A stretch of DNA of 64,000 bases from CADEDH01 sp041394285. Lineage in GTDB: Bacteria > Actinomycetota > Acidimicrobiia > Acidimicrobiales > SZUA-35. The first letter of the stretch is position 1. Every line of letters begins with the position of its first letter. Below, piece by piece: positions 63,369 to 64,000 of this stretch. The translations under genes were made by a program, and so were the position numbers. Under the pieces are notes generated by a model. That model was not told where the DNA came from. It did no database searches and saw nothing but the letters and a program-made list of their open reading frames with translations. Location of the stretch: assembly GCA_041394285.1 (NCBI GenBank), contig JAWKIL010000001.1, forward strand, positions 1 to 64,000, written 5' to 3'.

Positions 63369-64000
63369 CAGTGGTCCGCCAGGAGGGAGACGGGCCGCTG
63401 CTGGAGCAGCCGGTGAACGGGTATGAGAGCGGCGACGATGCCCAGCGCCGGCAGGTACATGGCCACCAGGCCGGCCGCTTCGAGCCAGGCTCGGAGGGAG
63501 AAGAACGAGCTGGCGGCGAACGCCACGATGGCGCCGCCGAGCAGGGTGCCGCTCACGTAGGCCATGACGAACAGCAGCAGCGACTCGACCAGGAAGAAGT
63601 ACAGCACCTCGTCGGTCAGCCCGATGCTGGCCATGATCCCGAACTCCCGCCGCCGTTCCTGTACCGAGGCCACGAACGTCGACACCGCGATGACGAAGCC
63701 GAGGCCCAGGGCCACGGTGGAGATCAGGCCCAGGAACGACGAGCTCACCTTGGAGCCGAGCAGGGCGGCGAACTTCTGGTCGAAGGAGATGAACCCCAGC
63801 CGGTTGGTCGAGCGCTGGGTGGAGTACACCAGACCTTCGGCGCCGTCGGCCGGTTGCACTGCGGGGTCGCTCGTGACCACGAGACCGGTGGCTTCGGCCA
63901 CGGTGTTGGGGGCGGCAGGATCGCCCGGTGGAGCCCGCAGCGTGAGCCACCCGTTCACCGCTCCCGCCGCGTCGGCCACATCGAGGGGCACGGTGACCCG
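63368..64000 (-). CDS. FtsX-like ABC permease, truncated by the window edge
   Basis: The C-terminal part of a second permease. A periplasmic-type region is followed by FLGLISTVALGLGFVIAVSTFVASVQERRREFGIMASIGL, the FtsX core, and two more helices. The frame stays open to position 64000, so the N-terminus lies outside the window. A GTG at 63991 exists but is probably internal. Confidence 0.8.
   Translation of the reverse strand, partial: RVTVPLDVADAAGAVNGWLTLRAPPGDPAAPNTVAEATGLVVTSDPAVQPADGAEGLVYSTQRSTNRLGFISFDQKFAALLGSKVSSSFLGLISTVALGLGFVIAVSTFVASVQERRREFGIMASIGLTDEVLYFFLVESLLLFVMAYVSGTLLGGAIVAFAASSFFSLRAWLEAAGLVAMYLPALGIVAALIPVHRLLQQRPVSLLADH

Overview
This window is GC-rich, densely packed bacterial DNA with actinobacterial character. 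A conserved actinobacterial gene scaffold runs through its middle: tig-clpP-clpX-folC-ndk-rne/rng-rplU-rpmA-obgE-proB, then after an interruption nadD-rsfS-leuS. Actinobacterial traits include class II DAHP synthase, GTG/TTG starts in many genes, a DUF222/13E12 HNH protein, and about fifteen genes with a TANNNT -10 hexamer placed so that transcription would begin at or next to the start codon. The mix of a single clpP, radical-SAM TIGR03960/TIGR03936 genes beside RNase E/G, and Tad pseudopilins fits a deep-branching class such as Acidimicrobiia. That placement is inference; no rRNA is present.

Layout. 1-5.1 kb: tRNA-Gly, a hotdog thioesterase, and a leftward three-gene signalling operon (H-NOX/PAS histidine kinase, REC-HDOD, REC-degenerate HD-GYP). 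5.2-8.5 kb: zinc regulon zur-znuA-znuC-znuB with a palindromic operator. 8.5-15 kb: PCD-VOC fusion, M48 peptidase, small membrane protein, lipoprotein, secreted beta-helix protein, UvrA-like ABC protein. 15.3-17 kb: DUF222 HNH gene with nearby palindromes, and tRNA-Pro. 17.2-33.6 kb: the conserved scaffold, interrupted by a Flp-pilin/lectin fusion (between folC and ndk) and a TadE/TadE/TadG operon (between rpmA and obgE). 33.7-43.8 kb: pspA, murJ, TerB-AAA ATPase, MoxR-CoxE pair, ECF sigma/anti-sigma pair, DAHP synthase, an unusual sigma-70 factor. 44-50.7 kb: nadD, rsfS (apparently CTG start), a molybdopterin oxidoreductase coupled to a DedA protein, leuS. 50.8-57 kb: secreted nucleoside-hydrolase-like protein, lhgO, a three-gene sugar module (epimerase, RmlC-like epimerase, SAF-type oxidoreductase) and an IspD-type cytidylyltransferase. 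57-64 kb: tRNA-Ala, PPOX protein, GNAT-CBS fusion, soluble PAS chemoreceptor, APC permease, and an ABC/FtsX exporter running off the right edge.

How parts work together. ZnuABC should import zinc under Zur control at 5730-5767. Tig, ClpP and ClpX form a chaperone/protease unit. RNase E/G, L21, L27, Obg and RsfS serve ribosome biogenesis. The pilin-like genes suggest surface appendages whose assembly ATPase lies elsewhere. The most unusual content is the signalling operon whose sensor lacks the heme-ligating histidine and whose HD output lacks its metal-binding dyad, the pilin-lectin fusion, the CTG-start rsfS, and the recurrent leaderless promoter architecture.
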